A stretch of 64,000 bases of DNA from the NCBI GenBank assembly GCA_015847255.1, contig JADLZK010002795.1, positions 1-64,000 on the forward strand, in the 5' to 3' direction. The number at the start of each line of letters is the position of its first letter. The first letter of the stretch is position 1. This document shows, in pieces, positions 24,556 to 36,442 of this stretch. The position numbers were made by a program, and so were the translations under genes. The stretch is from Hyparrhenia diplandra. Lineage: Eukaryota; Streptophyta; Magnoliopsida; Poales; Poaceae. The notes beneath the pieces are model-generated. The model made no database searches and had not been told where the DNA came from. It worked only from the letters and a program-made list of their open reading frames with translations.

Positions 24556-27500
24556 TCAGAGCATGGCTTCTCGCTGTGCTTGGATGATCGGCTTCTTCCC
24601 TTCTTTGAGCCCCGGTGGGATGATCTCGCAGCTCTTGCAGTAGCTCAGCTGCTCCATCTCCCACTTCATCTTCGGCACCACCTTCTCGTGCCGCGGGGAA
24701 TACTCCTGTGAATCAGGATCAGATGTCAGCTAATTCCAATGTTATCAGAATTAATTCCCTCGTTACATACAGACGTTTTATTTGTCAGCAGATATATAAG
24801 TAAGTCACCTCTAACTTGTCGAGCAGTTCTTGGGGTGTTGGTGCCAAGACGATGATGTGGCGAGCAGTCGGGCTGATGAACTCTTCCTCTACAGCTTTGT
24901 CGATGAAGGATAGGAGGGAGTTGTAGTATCCGTCCACATTTAGCAGCCCAACCTGTTGTACCACGCCCAATTAAACAGTTGTAAAAAACATTTGTGACAG
25001 TGGTACACACTATAGTATAACATGAATCTTCAGTAAAATGAGTTGCAGACACAGTGAAGAGCCAGTACCGGCTTGTCGTGAATGCCAAGCTGCGCCCATG
25101 CGATCACTTCCAGCAGCTCTTCAAGGGTTCCATAGCCTCCTGTGTAATCGAAGGAACAGTTTATATTACTTTCTATGACAGAAACTCAGAACTATGGAAA
25201 GTGATTAGTGATGCTGAACTCATCCTCATGTCGATAACTGAAACAACATACTGGTCACATCAACAATTCGGTAAAGATAAAATTTTCATCACTACTCATA
25301 ATTAAACATGCTTCAATGAGGACTAGAAAGGGTCCTGAATTTTCAAAAGGTGAAAAAAACCTCATGCACCAGCCAACACCAACTGGGAGGTGAATTTGGA
25401 GTCAAACTGCCCATGCGTGCATCCTGCTTACAACTTTCGACTCACGCTTCCACTACGCATGGATCCAGTATATATGTGTGACATGACCAGGGAGAGACAG
25501 CGACAGTAAAAAGGGAGCTACATCTACATGCATGTCGGCTCACTACTCGGCTAGTAAAACTAAAAAAGTTACTGTACCAGGAAGTGCTATGAAGGCATCA
25601 GATTGCCTGGCCATCTCAGCCTTCCTCTGATGCATATCTGCCACGGCCTTCACCTCCCCAACAGTCTCACCTGTAATCTGCACGCACAAGCAAACACTGA
25701 TGCATGCCTTGCCTGTAATGTAATCAATACTCCATAGCCTAATAACAGGAGCAACCAGAAAGCTAGGGTGGCTGTGACTGAGAGGCCGGCCTATATCATC
25801 TATCTCCTAGGAGTATTTTATTTTTGCCCGGGCAGCATGGTTCAGAAGAAGTAATCATGGTCTTGTTGTGGGGGACAAAAAGAAAATGTGAGGGTCATTT
25901 CTTTTCGTTAACAAAGTCATTATCTGCTTAAAGGATGAGGGCCCTTAAGAACAAAGGGGCAGACACTAGAAGCAGCAGTCAGGATCAGCAAGATGCCAAG
26001 ATCTCATCTATCATCAGGGAAAGGGAAACCGGATTTTCACTGATCGAACATTCAACGTGATCTTTCAGTCAAGAGAAGATAAGCTTGCATCCTAGCTTCT
26101 TCCCACTTCAAAGAAAAATATATTTGCACATGTAAATTATTTTCTTCTGCATTTCTTGTCCAAAAACAAAAACAGTTGTTCAGTAGTTCGTAGTATATAT
26201 ATACTTGTATTCTATATAAAAATAGTTATCTCTAAAATCAAATATAATATTAAGTACTAGGAAAAACAAAAATAATCTGATCTACCATGCTTTGTCGAAT
26301 TCATGGGAATCATTGCATGTGATTAAACAATGACAGGGTTTTAGGGAGGCGTGAGAGCGTGGTTACCGTACCTCTCTCGGCATGAGGGTCTTGGGAATCA
26401 CCCTGCACAAACAAATATATAAGGGATCGACAATGAGATGACAAATTATATAGCACTTAGCACCTGATCGAGGATGCGACCAATCCAACTCTTTTGCCAT
26501 GATTTTACAAAGTTTGGGGCTATTCTTTTTATGCTCAAGAGTAGACTGACGACCATGCATCATTGCTGTTTACATACCCTATGACGTGCCTCCCTCCATT
26601 GTAGACTGCTCGAGAGACCAGGCCCATTAGCCCGACACTTCCCCCCACCGTAGACCAGATCAATGTTCCTTGAGACCTACAATATAATGACAGTTCTAGT
26701 GATAAACAAATCTAATGGAACTAGTTAACGTGATGGGCATGTCTAGTCTATTATCTATCTATATATATATATAGTAGCTAGCTATACAATGTTGTGTGAT
26801 CTTACATATACTTATTTTATCTACAACCACATCAGATTTACTAATTCAATGAATTCGTGTATGCACGGAGGAGAGCTTGCTTGCTGTGGCTAGCAAGATC
26901 TTTTTCAATGGCCAGAAAATTCAGCAAATGCATGGGAAATTACTAGTAGAGATGGAGCCGTGTAGTATCATATTATATGACTATATGAGTGAGGAGATGG
27001 TGCCAACAGGAGCGGGAGCATGCGTGGGTCCCTATTTGTGAAAGTTACGTGGTGTAGTGCTTCACATATATTTAAAAAGAAGCATTTATTCTACTATGTG
27101 AATCCGTTTGAACTTCCAAAAATCTCAAATCTAAACTCGTCATTTCTGAAAAAGAAGAAGAAGAAGTCAAGCAGTAGTTTCAGTGCACATACGAATACGT
27201 CATCCTTAATTTGCAGTAGTGAGTGAGGTCTATCTCGGTTGTATACATGCATCCATGGAAATAGGGTTTTGCTAGAATTCAGCTCTACAGTTCGATCTGT
27301 AAGTGGTTAATGCACATGATTGTACGTATCTGTATATGTATCTGTATGCGTTGTACTACCTGTTAGCACTAGTGCCTGTTAGACTATATTTAGCATTTGT
27401 AATGGGTCGTAGTCCACAAGATCTCTCCCTTTCATGTAGGCATGAAGACTGTAATCGGTGGCCTATAGTGCTTTGGCATCGCTATATGTACTGCGCACTC

Positions 27501-28072
27501 GTAAGTAATATTCATCCATTCATTCTAGTATTCCACCGTGTTCACAATCTTTCACTACCTTCTTTTAAGTTTTTAAGGCAAGCACGGCATATAGAAGTAG
27601 AACTGCTGCCACAGAAATCGCAATTAATCTACAATTAAGGAAAACAAGATAAACGTTTATGGCCACGTGGTGGTCGTTCTGAAGAAAAACTTCGTGCATG
27701 CAGGCTACTAGATCGACTAAGAAACCAGCATGTTACCGTTGATCAGCAAAAAGCAACCATTTCAGCAATCAGCAGTAAGTAACACATATGCTGAAGGAGT
27801 GAAGGCTGAAAGCTGATACAACAGCTATATCTACCGAGATTACGGGGAGGAGAAAGAGGCAGACGCACCAGCTCCTCGCCGAGCTCGACGGCAGCATCCT
27901 GGTAGCTCTTCTTCTTCCCCTGGCTGCTTCCGCAGAAGACGCAGATCCTCCTGAACCGAGGAGGAGAGGGCACCGTCATGGCATCCATCTCCGAGGAGAA
28001 GCCCATTTCCATCACCTCCACTGCTTCCTCCTCCTCCTTGATCTCCATGTGATGTTCTGCTTCTGCGTCCAT
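24556..28072 (-). CDS. LOG cytokinin riboside 5'-monophosphate phosphoribohydrolase, one 1-nt insertion
   Basis: Cytosolic or nuclear enzyme releasing active cytokinin bases from their nucleotides. Exons (minus): 28072-27869, 26676-26578, 26402-26372, 25677-25578, 25139-25069, 24952-24809, 24705-24556; seven exons, all GT-AG, phases consistent. Motifs: FRRICVFCGSSQGKK, NIDLVYGGGSVGLMG, VIPKTLMPRE, GETVGEVKAVADMHQRKAEMA, and the family signature PGGYGTLEEL spanning exons 4 and 5, with the conserved Arg and Glu for catalysis (MHQRK and LEE). Length 265 residues once corrected; an acidic N-terminal extension of about 40 residues makes it longer than the shortest LOGs. Exon 2 has six Gs where five are expected (GGTGGGGGGAAGTG, plus-strand C run at 26641-26646), shifting the frame inside the nucleotide-binding motif. 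From memory rice has a LOG-like gene next to an ARF10-type gene. Confidence 0.92.
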
Positions 28073-28205
28073 CTACCACTAGCAGCCCTCCCTGTTCTGC
28101 TTAGGTTCACCCTTCTTTGCAGCAATGGTGGCACAGTAGAATGGAGAGAGATCCCACTACAACATGGATAGCTTTACTGCACTCGATTGCACCACCACTT
28201 TGCGG

Positions 28206-28214
28206 TTATATATA
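28206..28214 (-). promoter_or_regulatory. TATA box of the LOG gene
   Basis: The minus strand reads TATATATAA about 135 bp upstream of the LOG start codon. That distance fits a short 5' UTR after a start about 30 bp downstream of the box. Confidence 0.6.
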
Positions 28215-28215
28215 C

Positions 28216-29359
28216 TAGCCAGTGGCGGTGGTGGGCCCCGCAGGGGCTTATTATCTGCTGAAACATATCCGGGGATCGAGCTGGTGTGTGTGATTCTTCT
28301 ACCTAACTGGTGGAAATTAATTAGAAAAGCTGATGAGTGCAATGTTTAGAAGGGCCTGAGCTTGATCAAGGGCTAATTTAGCACGACCGGTTCGGAAAGA
28401 AGAATCAGACTGTGTCTTTATTTACTGCATCTCCCTGAGCTCACCAGTCGGTTGATGTCTTGCAATGTTTGTTTAGGTAGCCGGCAGGTAGTCGACAGTT
28501 GTACGCGATCCCTACTAAACTTAAACTGAATGTTAATTAGGCTGCTGCAGTAGTTAAGCAACTTTTTATATATGTCGGCTACGACCACCGGCTTGACATA
28601 CACTCATACTACTAGGCCGGTTGATCGAGAAGAAAAAAGACAGACATGCTTGCTTGCAATGTAAGAGAAGTTGAAGAAACAGAAGCATCTATTCAGGCCT
28701 GCTTGTGCAGGGAATCGTGCCTAAATGTCTGATGCTGCGATGGAAATGCAAACGCGTCCAGTGGAAGAAGGCCTACTCATTACAGGTCCAGGCTTCAGGC
28801 CAGGGCGATGTTGGGATCCAATGATCCATCATGCTCGCAAAATTTTGCTCAAACGTCTAGAGACGGCTTGCCGGCCGGAGACTAGAAGATGAACAACCCG
28901 TTGCTGCAGTGCCCTAGCACCATGATTGCAGTAGTGGAGAAGCGCATGCATATTCGTCTTGGGGCCGGGCTACTGCCTGAAGGCTGAAGCCTGTGATGAT
29001 CGATCATTCACGCACAGTAAATAAAGGAAATTACTACTGGCGCTATCTGCAAGAAGGGTTTTACTGTACGTGTAGTCCATCAGTGTTCAGTGTGGGGTGT
29101 GTACGTTTCCCTTCCCTGCAGTACGTAGTAGCCGCCCCCATCGCATTTACGTCGTACGTTACATTTCTTGAGAGAGTCCACGCACGTCTCACGTATGTCC
29201 CTGGATCCAGCGGCAATGTCTCGACGGAATACTTCAGCTTAATTCGGACCAGGAGCTAGCTGTGTCTACATAGGTAATTAGGTATCGGAGGCGTTGAATC
29301 TCAGTCAAAGGCTAGCCAGCGCGCGTACTACGTAGGTACCTGCAAATTCAGATTTACTC
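28216..29359. other. intergenic, distal LOG upstream region
   Basis: No gene seen. The sequence is mixed, with many CATGCAT-like words typical of grass promoters. No mobile element could be bounded. Confidence 0.4.
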
Positions 29360-29367
29360 AGCGGTGG

Positions 29368-30226
29368 ATATAGTTGTCCATATGGCACTAACACGATGGG
29401 CGGCACGGGCACGACCCGAAAAAGCACGGCACTAACACGCACGGGCACGAAACTCGTAGTGCTAGTGCCGCACGGCACGATCGCTGGTCGCGTGCCTGGG
29501 GCCGAAGGCCCGTGAGTGCCGGCACGGGCACGGCACGGATATTGAGCATGATGGCCCGATTATTCTTAACCATGGGATTCATTTAGAGCATTTCTGGCCG
29601 TTGGATCTAGAAAACCTACATATATAAACAAACTTCACCTCACACCCTCCCGTTCTCCTCCCTTCTGCACCCTCTCGGCCGTCATTTTTCTCTCTCAAGC
29701 TCTCAGCAGCACCACACGAACAAGAGTCAGAGTGCATGAACTCGTGGCTTTGCTTGCGGCGGCGTACATGCATCCTTCATGGCGGCGGCGACGTGCGGCC
29801 GGGGTCGCATCCTGAGGGCAGCGGCGCGTCCTCAGTCCTTGCGCAGGTTCTGGCACGCGGCCGGCAGCACGTCCTGCAGCCGACGACGCTCCCCGCGGCA
29901 GCGCAGGCGCGTCCACGTAGCAGGCGAGCTTGCCCTTCCGGCGAAGCATGTCGGTGGCGACGCAGGCACTGCGGCGGCGCGCGGCTGGGGACGCCTCCGC
30001 GACGGCAGCAAAGCTCGGCGGCACGGCAGCCCGCGTGCCCGACGGCACGGCACGGCACGGCGAATCGGCTTTAGTGTCGTGCCTGGGCCACGACCTCGGC
30101 ACGGTGGCACGATTTGGCACGGCACGATAGTGCCGCCGTGCCTGATAGTGCCGTGCCCCGGCCGGCGTGCCGGGCCATGTCGGGCTAGTGCCGTGCCGTG
30201 CTTGGGCGGCCCGTTTGGCCATCTTT
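29368..30226. mobile_element. hAT-type element with GGCACGGCAC-rich ends and a gene-like interior
   Basis: An 8 bp duplication AGCGGTGG flanks the element (29360-29367 and 30227-30234). Both ends are crowded with CGGCACGG and CACGGCAC words in opposite orientation. The terminal inverted repeat is imperfect (AGTTGTCCATATGGC on the left, AGATGGCCAAACGGGC as the complement of the right). The interior looks promoter-like, with CATATATAAAC at 29618-29628 and a pyrimidine-rich leader at 29635-29700. On the minus strand a segment about 29975-29830 reads MLRRKGKLA, then APALPRERRRLQDV in an adjacent frame, which looks like a captured exon. I do not recognise the donor gene. Confidence 0.72.
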
Positions 30227-30843
30227 AGCGGTGGAAACTTGACGGGAGCTGAGAGTTGCAATATCTATCTATCTACTATAGGAAAACCTAGGTTGCTTGA
30301 TGTGAATGTGCAAGTAAAATTGCATATGCTACTTCCTCTGAATATGACTATATGGCACCCGTACCGATCAAATTAGATCAATATATGTTTATAATAAATA
30401 ATAATAGCATTTATATCTCCATATAAATTCATTATGAAAATATGTTATATAACAAATAAAAAATCTAAAAAAAATAACAGTATACCTTTTATATATATAA
30501 TAACTTCATTCAAAACTACAAAAAGTGAGAAATTCAATTTTTTTATGGACGGAAGAATTACAGCAGAAAGCAGCAAAAGGTAGGATTGGAACATCTTGGT
30601 GGTCACAACCTCTCACCAGTGGTAGATATCAAGATATCAAGGTTTTTGACTAATATATCCGCGCATTGCAACAGGAGGAAAAGTAATAAAATATTAATAA
30701 AAAATCTGGATGAAAATGTCATATATCTATTTATTTCTTATTCGTTCTATAAAATTTTGAAAGATATAATTTATTTTATGATGACCGGACATCCATAATA
30801 TAAATTGATATTTGCAATAATATGAAAATGTTCTATTAAGTCT

Positions 30844-31032
30844 TTTTTTTTTTAGATAAAGGATGAAACATCCAGGCCTCTACGTCAGGAGAGGCATTAC
30901 ACACCCTAGCTTATTACAGAGTTTTTAAAGTAGGCGACAATTGCTCAAAAGAAAGGAGCAACAACCGCTCAAGAATGTAAACAAAAACTAGCACAGATCT
31001 ATAAAGGTGCTTCCAACCACCGCTTCCTGTTG
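30844..31032 (-). mobile_element. short retroposon with target-site duplication
   Basis: A 189 bp insert ends on the minus strand in an A run (T run at 30844-30853) and is flanked by the 16 bp duplication ATGTTCTATTAAGTCT (30828-30843 and 31033-31048). This is the pattern of a target-primed insertion. The body (CCTCTCCTGACGTAGAGG near its end) has no open frame. It is a SINE or a heavily 5'-truncated LINE. Confidence 0.8.
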
Positions 31033-31048
31033 ATGTTCTATTAAGTCT

Positions 31049-33089
31049 GTATCGATTAAATATAATCTTGATAAATATTTCTTTTTTCGTTGCAAAGCCA
31101 CATATGAATATTCCTAAATATATTGTAGAATTTTTTAATATTATCTTTGTGTTGGTAGAGTTAGCGTGAGATCCATGAATTATTTTGGGTACCTATAAAT
31201 ATATATTAGTTCGATTATCTGATTATGAGTTAGTTGTTCTCGATTTTCACATGGTAGCCCTCGTTGAGGATTGCACTAGTGTATGCACATATTTTTTTGA
31301 AAGTATGTATGCATATAATTTGGAGATAAATTCTCATGTGTTTTAGGTTTAATTAGCTCTTGTACTCCAACCCACCTCAACATGGTGGACGCTGGGAACC
31401 GACTTAAAACAAAAAGCCATACAATTGGTATTTTTGTGTACTATGTCATTTTACACGGTTGTTCCACTTCTGCTATGATATATAGATGCAATTCAGATTA
31501 AACTCCTTGCAGGAACGAAGCACTGAGGAAGAATATATTATATTACATAGCTGGCCTCATTCAGTCGTTGCTGTGTGTTCTGCATGTTCGCAAAAAACAA
31601 ATTGACGTAAACAAAAGGTGTGACGCTGCCTGTGAAACCAATTTACTGAATCTCTCATGTGCACACGATCGAATTCGACAAGCAAGGGACGACATCCCTA
31701 AGGATAGCTTGGGCCATTTGTTCCCAGGCTGATCACATGGATGCGGGGAACTATCTATCTAGTTATCAATGGATATTTTGTGTCCACTGAACCCTAGCTG
31801 GAAGCTTTAATCTACCGATAGCCTGACATATATATGGATAGATATATATAGGTTGGGGGCAGGAGCAGAAGGCAATGTAAAGCTGATCCATGTTGGGCCA
31901 CAATTCACACTACGATATGATTACAGACGAGAATTACCGTGAGGCACAGAGCCATGAATGAGACCAGTACAAAATTGAAGGCTGGATCCGTAGATCAGTC
32001 AAACGTACTTGCATGACAAGGACCACCAGCAAGTAGTATATCTGTGGAAAGTGAAGCACAATGCCTGGACCATCAGCTGATCAGCCCTACTGCACGGTCT
32101 CGTAGCCGTTGCCGAAGGGAAAGGATAATACTTAATGCTCTCTTAAGAAGACTATAACGGATATTCAGTAGTTGTTAGGTTCCGATCGGTAATTGTTTGG
32201 TTACCGTTGCATCTTGTTGTTTGAACTTTATTCTACTTAATGAAAAATGCGTAACGGTGTGTTCCTCAAAAAATGATAGAGCAATATGAGACAAAGAGAA
32301 ACGTCATGATTTGGTCTCAATATTGACTTACTTTGGTTGAATAAGAAGAGATTGATCATCCATTAGTAATGATAATGATCAAATTTGAAGAATATAAGCC
32401 AAGAATGCATGAGTGAAGAAATGTCAAGCAAATGTTTAATTGAAAAGGAGACGAGACAATAGATATAAGATCGTCTTCACATATTGGTTTGCTTGTATAT
32501 ATGAACAAAGACAAAGAAAATCACTATGAATTGGTATTGACCAAAGGTCAAGCATATGTGAAGAATGACAAAGAGAGACATGATGTGATGCATATCAATC
32601 AATCGTACATGCTAGCTTGTTCATATTGTGGATTGTTGAAATTGGGGTTTCATAATTGATTAATAAGCAGGCACCCGTGAGTTATTGAAGAATTAATGAG
32701 ACATGAGTCATTGAATATGGATTGGTCTCATTATTGATTTTATATTGTTAAAAGAAATAGTGAATAAAATAGAAGCCTCATTGATGATCTCAAGTTATAT
32801 AAAAATGAAGACACTCAAGCCAAGGACCATCATGTTGCAAAAAATGGAGTTCAATGAGTTCTTAATGTCGATTGAAGACATTTTTGGACTTGAGAGTGGC
32901 TTAACAGGGGTGATGGTAACAAGGGCTTTGAGGTACTAAGAGAAAGTGAAGGGTAAGACGGCTTGGCAACTAAGGTACTATGGCTAAAGTGAAGAAGAGA
33001 GTACTTGCATTTGAGACGATATACTAGCTAATCAAGATATATAAGGAGTCATGTTTTTATGGAGGATAGAGTTAGTATTAGATCAAACG
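31049..33089. other. AT-rich intergenic, retro-element debris
   Basis: No gene seen. A LINE-like tail (TTCTACTTAATGAAAAATGC, then CTCAAAAAA) lies at about 32228-32270. The stretch 32300-33060 is AT/GA-rich with many AAGA and ATGAAG words and resembles LTR sequence, but I could not find its borders or a partner copy. Confidence 0.4.
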
Positions 33090-33097
33090 TTAAATTA

Positions 33098-33841
33098 TAG
33101 GGATGAAAATGAAAATGATAATTTCTGATTTTCCAAAACTGTTTTCGAAGTTTTTCCGTTTTTCATGCCTAAATGGAAATGACATTTGGCAACCAAAAAA
33201 TGAAAATGATAATAGTAAAAATAGGAAATGAAAGCAAAAACGGTACTACATTAACTACCGATGGTAAGTATGCCAATCTCCATATGGAAGCACATAAGGA
33301 TAGTATTTTTTAGAAAGAAACTATACGGTAAAGAAACTACATTTTCTCGAAAGAAACTATACTGCAAGTATTCATCCGTATAGAACGTAATCGCCACTCA
33401 AATCACCTTGCCTCTAGCCAATCAACAATCACAATTGGCTAATTATCACGCGTTTAAATTGATCATTTATTTGTGTAATTGTCAAGAATTGTGGCGTTGT
33501 TGTGCGTTTCACCATTGTTTGAGACTAAGATGGTGTGAACTATGTGGTTTTTGCTAGTGGTCTTGTCGTGTAGCTTTTTTTATTATTATCATGTGAGATA
33601 AGTCGAGCAAGTCATATGGCTCTTCTCATGTTCTACGGTTTGACATGTTTATTGTTTTTGGGATACCGTTCTCATAAATTTAGTTCGATCATTACTGTTG
33701 TATTTTCCTATCGACTATATCATTTTCAAAATTACCGGAATACTGGTGCCGTATTCGTTTTCGACAATACCGTAGTATCGATTTTGTTTTTGACAAAATA
33801 ATATGAAAAATAAAGTGATTTGGCCTCGTTTTTCATCCCTA
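33098..33841. mobile_element. Ds-like hAT element
   Basis: The ends are TAGGGATGAAAA and its inverted complement TTTTCATCCCTA. TAGGGATGAAA is the terminal repeat of the maize Ac/Ds family. An 8 bp duplication flanks it with one mismatch: TTAAATTA (33090-33097) and TTAAATTG (33842-33849). Total length is 744 bp with no transposase. Inner words such as AAACGG, ACCGTT and GGTACT near the two sides resemble Ac/Ds subterminal binding motifs. Confidence 0.88.
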
Positions 33842-33939
33842 TTAAATTGACATGAACCTATGTATTGAACTCGCATGTGTTGAAATAGTTCAAGTTACAT
33901 CACAAGCTCAAGGTGGATTTGCATCACAAGCTCAACTTG

Positions 33940-34470
33940 CTATTGAACTTTATCAATACCAAGTTCCTTGAAGATCCCTTTCTCAATGTAGCACACTAAC
34001 AAGTTATTGAGCCATTCATCACCCATCTTGTTCCATAAAGCTATCTTGATGAAGTGCACAGAGAAGGCTCTTTCAACCGAAGATGTTGCCATAAGTAGTA
34101 TTAATGCTAACTCAATAATATGATAGATCAATGGAAATTGAATATGAGCCTTAGTTGTAATCATTGTTATAGCCAAGCTTCCATGGTCATGACATGATTT
34201 GAAATCATCAACTCTTCCCACATGAACAAGGAATATCGCAAGTTGCTCTCTTATATTATCACGATCAACAATAGAGAAATCTTAATCATAGATCTCAGTT
34301 ATCCGAGCAATCTTTTCAATATCAAACCTAGCAAAGTTGTCTCTTGGATCAAGACAAGCAAATGACACAAACAACTTAGATGATACCTCATTGAAGTGGT
34401 AATCCATCTCCATGATTATAGCATCAAGTGCAGTGCAGCGTCGCTGCGCTGCCAGTGGTGGATGGGCGGC
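33940..34470 (-). pseudogene. hAT transposase C-terminal remnant
   Basis: The minus-strand frame reads DYHFNEVSSKLFVSFACLDPRDNF, then an in-frame TAA at about 34282, and continues in the same frame with HIIELALILLMATSSVERAFS and NKMGDEWLNNLLVCYIEK. The latter is the hAT dimerisation domain. It is the end of a transposase of the zinc-finger MYM-like hAT group, cut off on its N-terminal side at about 34470 where unrelated GC-rich sequence begins. It lies 100 bp beyond the Ds-like element but belongs to another hAT lineage as far as the motifs show. Confidence 0.82.
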
Positions 34471-34884
34471 GGCGGCGATGCGGCGGGCGCCGAGCCGGCG
34501 AGGAGGCGAGCGGAAGTGCGGCGGGCAGCACGGCATGATACGATGGGATTGGGGAGGGAATAGAGAGAACCAATATTAATGGGCCTTTTACTCGAGAGTG
34601 GGCTTACACGGCCAAACAAAAAGCTCAGCAAAGAGGGAGCTGATGCTCTGCCTCTCCCTCGCGTCGTTCATCACCAGGATGCTGGCTGGCTCACCGCTCT
34701 ACCGCTCGCCGCCGTTCATCACTGGAGATAGAGAAGACACGAAGAAGTGGGAGTCCGGGGTCTAGTGCTACGGCGCCGGTAGCTAGCTAGGGAGGCCGCC
34801 CCACCCCCCGCCCTAGGGAAGGTCCGTCGTTGGTTAGGATTGAGACAAATTTCGTGCAAACGACCCTTATATAGATATACTGTG

Positions 34885-35002
34885 AGAAACGATATTTGAA
34901 GAGCCATTCAAGCTCAAGAGCTATGTCTAGATACGTAACAAAAAACAATGTATGATGTATCTAGAAAACCCAAAATATGGTATAATTAGAATGGAGGGAG
35001 TA
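34885..35002. mobile_element. truncated MITE (GGAGGGAGTA end)
   Basis: The right end AATGGAGGGAGTA is a typical inward-read grass Stowaway-type terminus, and the preceding bases (ATGTATCTAGAAAACCC) match the common internal sequence of such elements by memory. The other terminus is missing or decayed. Confidence 0.4.
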
Positions 35003-36433
35003 ACATTTATGATACAAAATAAAAACCATTAGATTAATCATGGAATATATACATGTTGAATATATATAGCATGCACTATTATAATGAAAACAAACAGAAA
35101 GGGCATGTCGCTGCCCATGCTACTAGTACCATATTCTCTCCTCGGTCCGAATTTCTCTCATCTTTTAGGAGCCACAAACCAAGGCAGCTGTTCCTCTCTA
35201 AGAACAAGATCAGAGAAAAGATATATAAAAATCAGCTAGGATACATCCCATGTCTTGTTCTCGTAGCTTGCAAATACATAGTAGGTAGGACTGCCACTGC
35301 AGCTGCTCCATTCTCCCACACGGTCACACAGCATGACCAGGCATATGCATGCTCCGTGCCCATCATTGTTCTCTTGCTTGCAAATGTGAATGTCCCCAAG
35401 GGTCTTAGTAAATTGTGTATATATAGTTTAAGCACATATACATCATCATGCATGCCAGAATGCACTATTAGTTTACGCATATTCGCATGCATTACACTTG
35501 GAACCTGAGGTGAGTCGACGCCTGATTCTGCAGATTGCTGCCGGCCCGCCGGGGAAGGGGGCGTAGAGAAGAGAATCCAAGCACAGCAACAAAACGACGA
35601 TCCAGCTACCAGCTTCTAAACCTAAAACTCAAGGCTACCAGCTACTCAAATTTGCTTGAAACTTTCAATAACCAGGCCCGGTCCGGCCTCCTTGAAACTT
35701 TTTTTTCCATCTCCGATACGTGTGTGTGCTGTCTCTCCACTGTCAGTTTCACGAAAAAGGAAAGGCCCACATTATCATTCGACGACCGGTAGGATGCATT
35801 CGGACAGCAAGCAAAGCAATAATATGAGTCGTATATGGCCATGAGGACGCTACGCTACGCGCGTCGCGTATGTAGCAGCAGCTAGCGACTAGCCCCTGGA
35901 CGGCCGGCCGGCAAGCGTATCTCGGCGAATGGCCGTGTGGCGCCGCTACGGCAGATCTCGCTCGCTCGCACTGTCGATCGCACATGGATGCAGGTAATGA
36001 CGACGACGAGGCAGGCGAGATCGGATCACGGATCCGGATAGATGGAGATGGAGCTCTCGGCTCAGACGACTTTACGTGCAATCGATCGTAGTCGTAGGTA
36101 CTACTACGTCGTCTCGATCCGATGTGCTTGCTAGCTGCTTCACGATTGCACTGTTCCCCGTCCGACAGGATAAGGTCATGAGATGAACAGGCTATGAATG
36201 TCACTATCGGCCTCTAGTTTGATTGAAATCTTATCTCTGCCTCTGGTTTGATCGAAACCAGGAAAACCACGCATTCCCACTGAGTTCCACTCAAGAAAGA
36301 GTGCTTGTAGCCAAGTGTCTCAAAATTGTTGCCACAACATATTCAGATTTTGCAATTCAGCGCGCTCTCTCTCTCTCTCTCGTTTGAGAAACGCACGCAA
36401 TTCAGTTCCATGTATATCTGGGCCTTGTCAATT
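35003..36433. other. intergenic, no gene seen
   Basis: Several short open frames overlap on both strands without recognisable motifs. A CT run (about 36367-36383) is the only simple repeat of note. Confidence 0.4.
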
Positions 36434-36442
36434 GGGCCTTTA

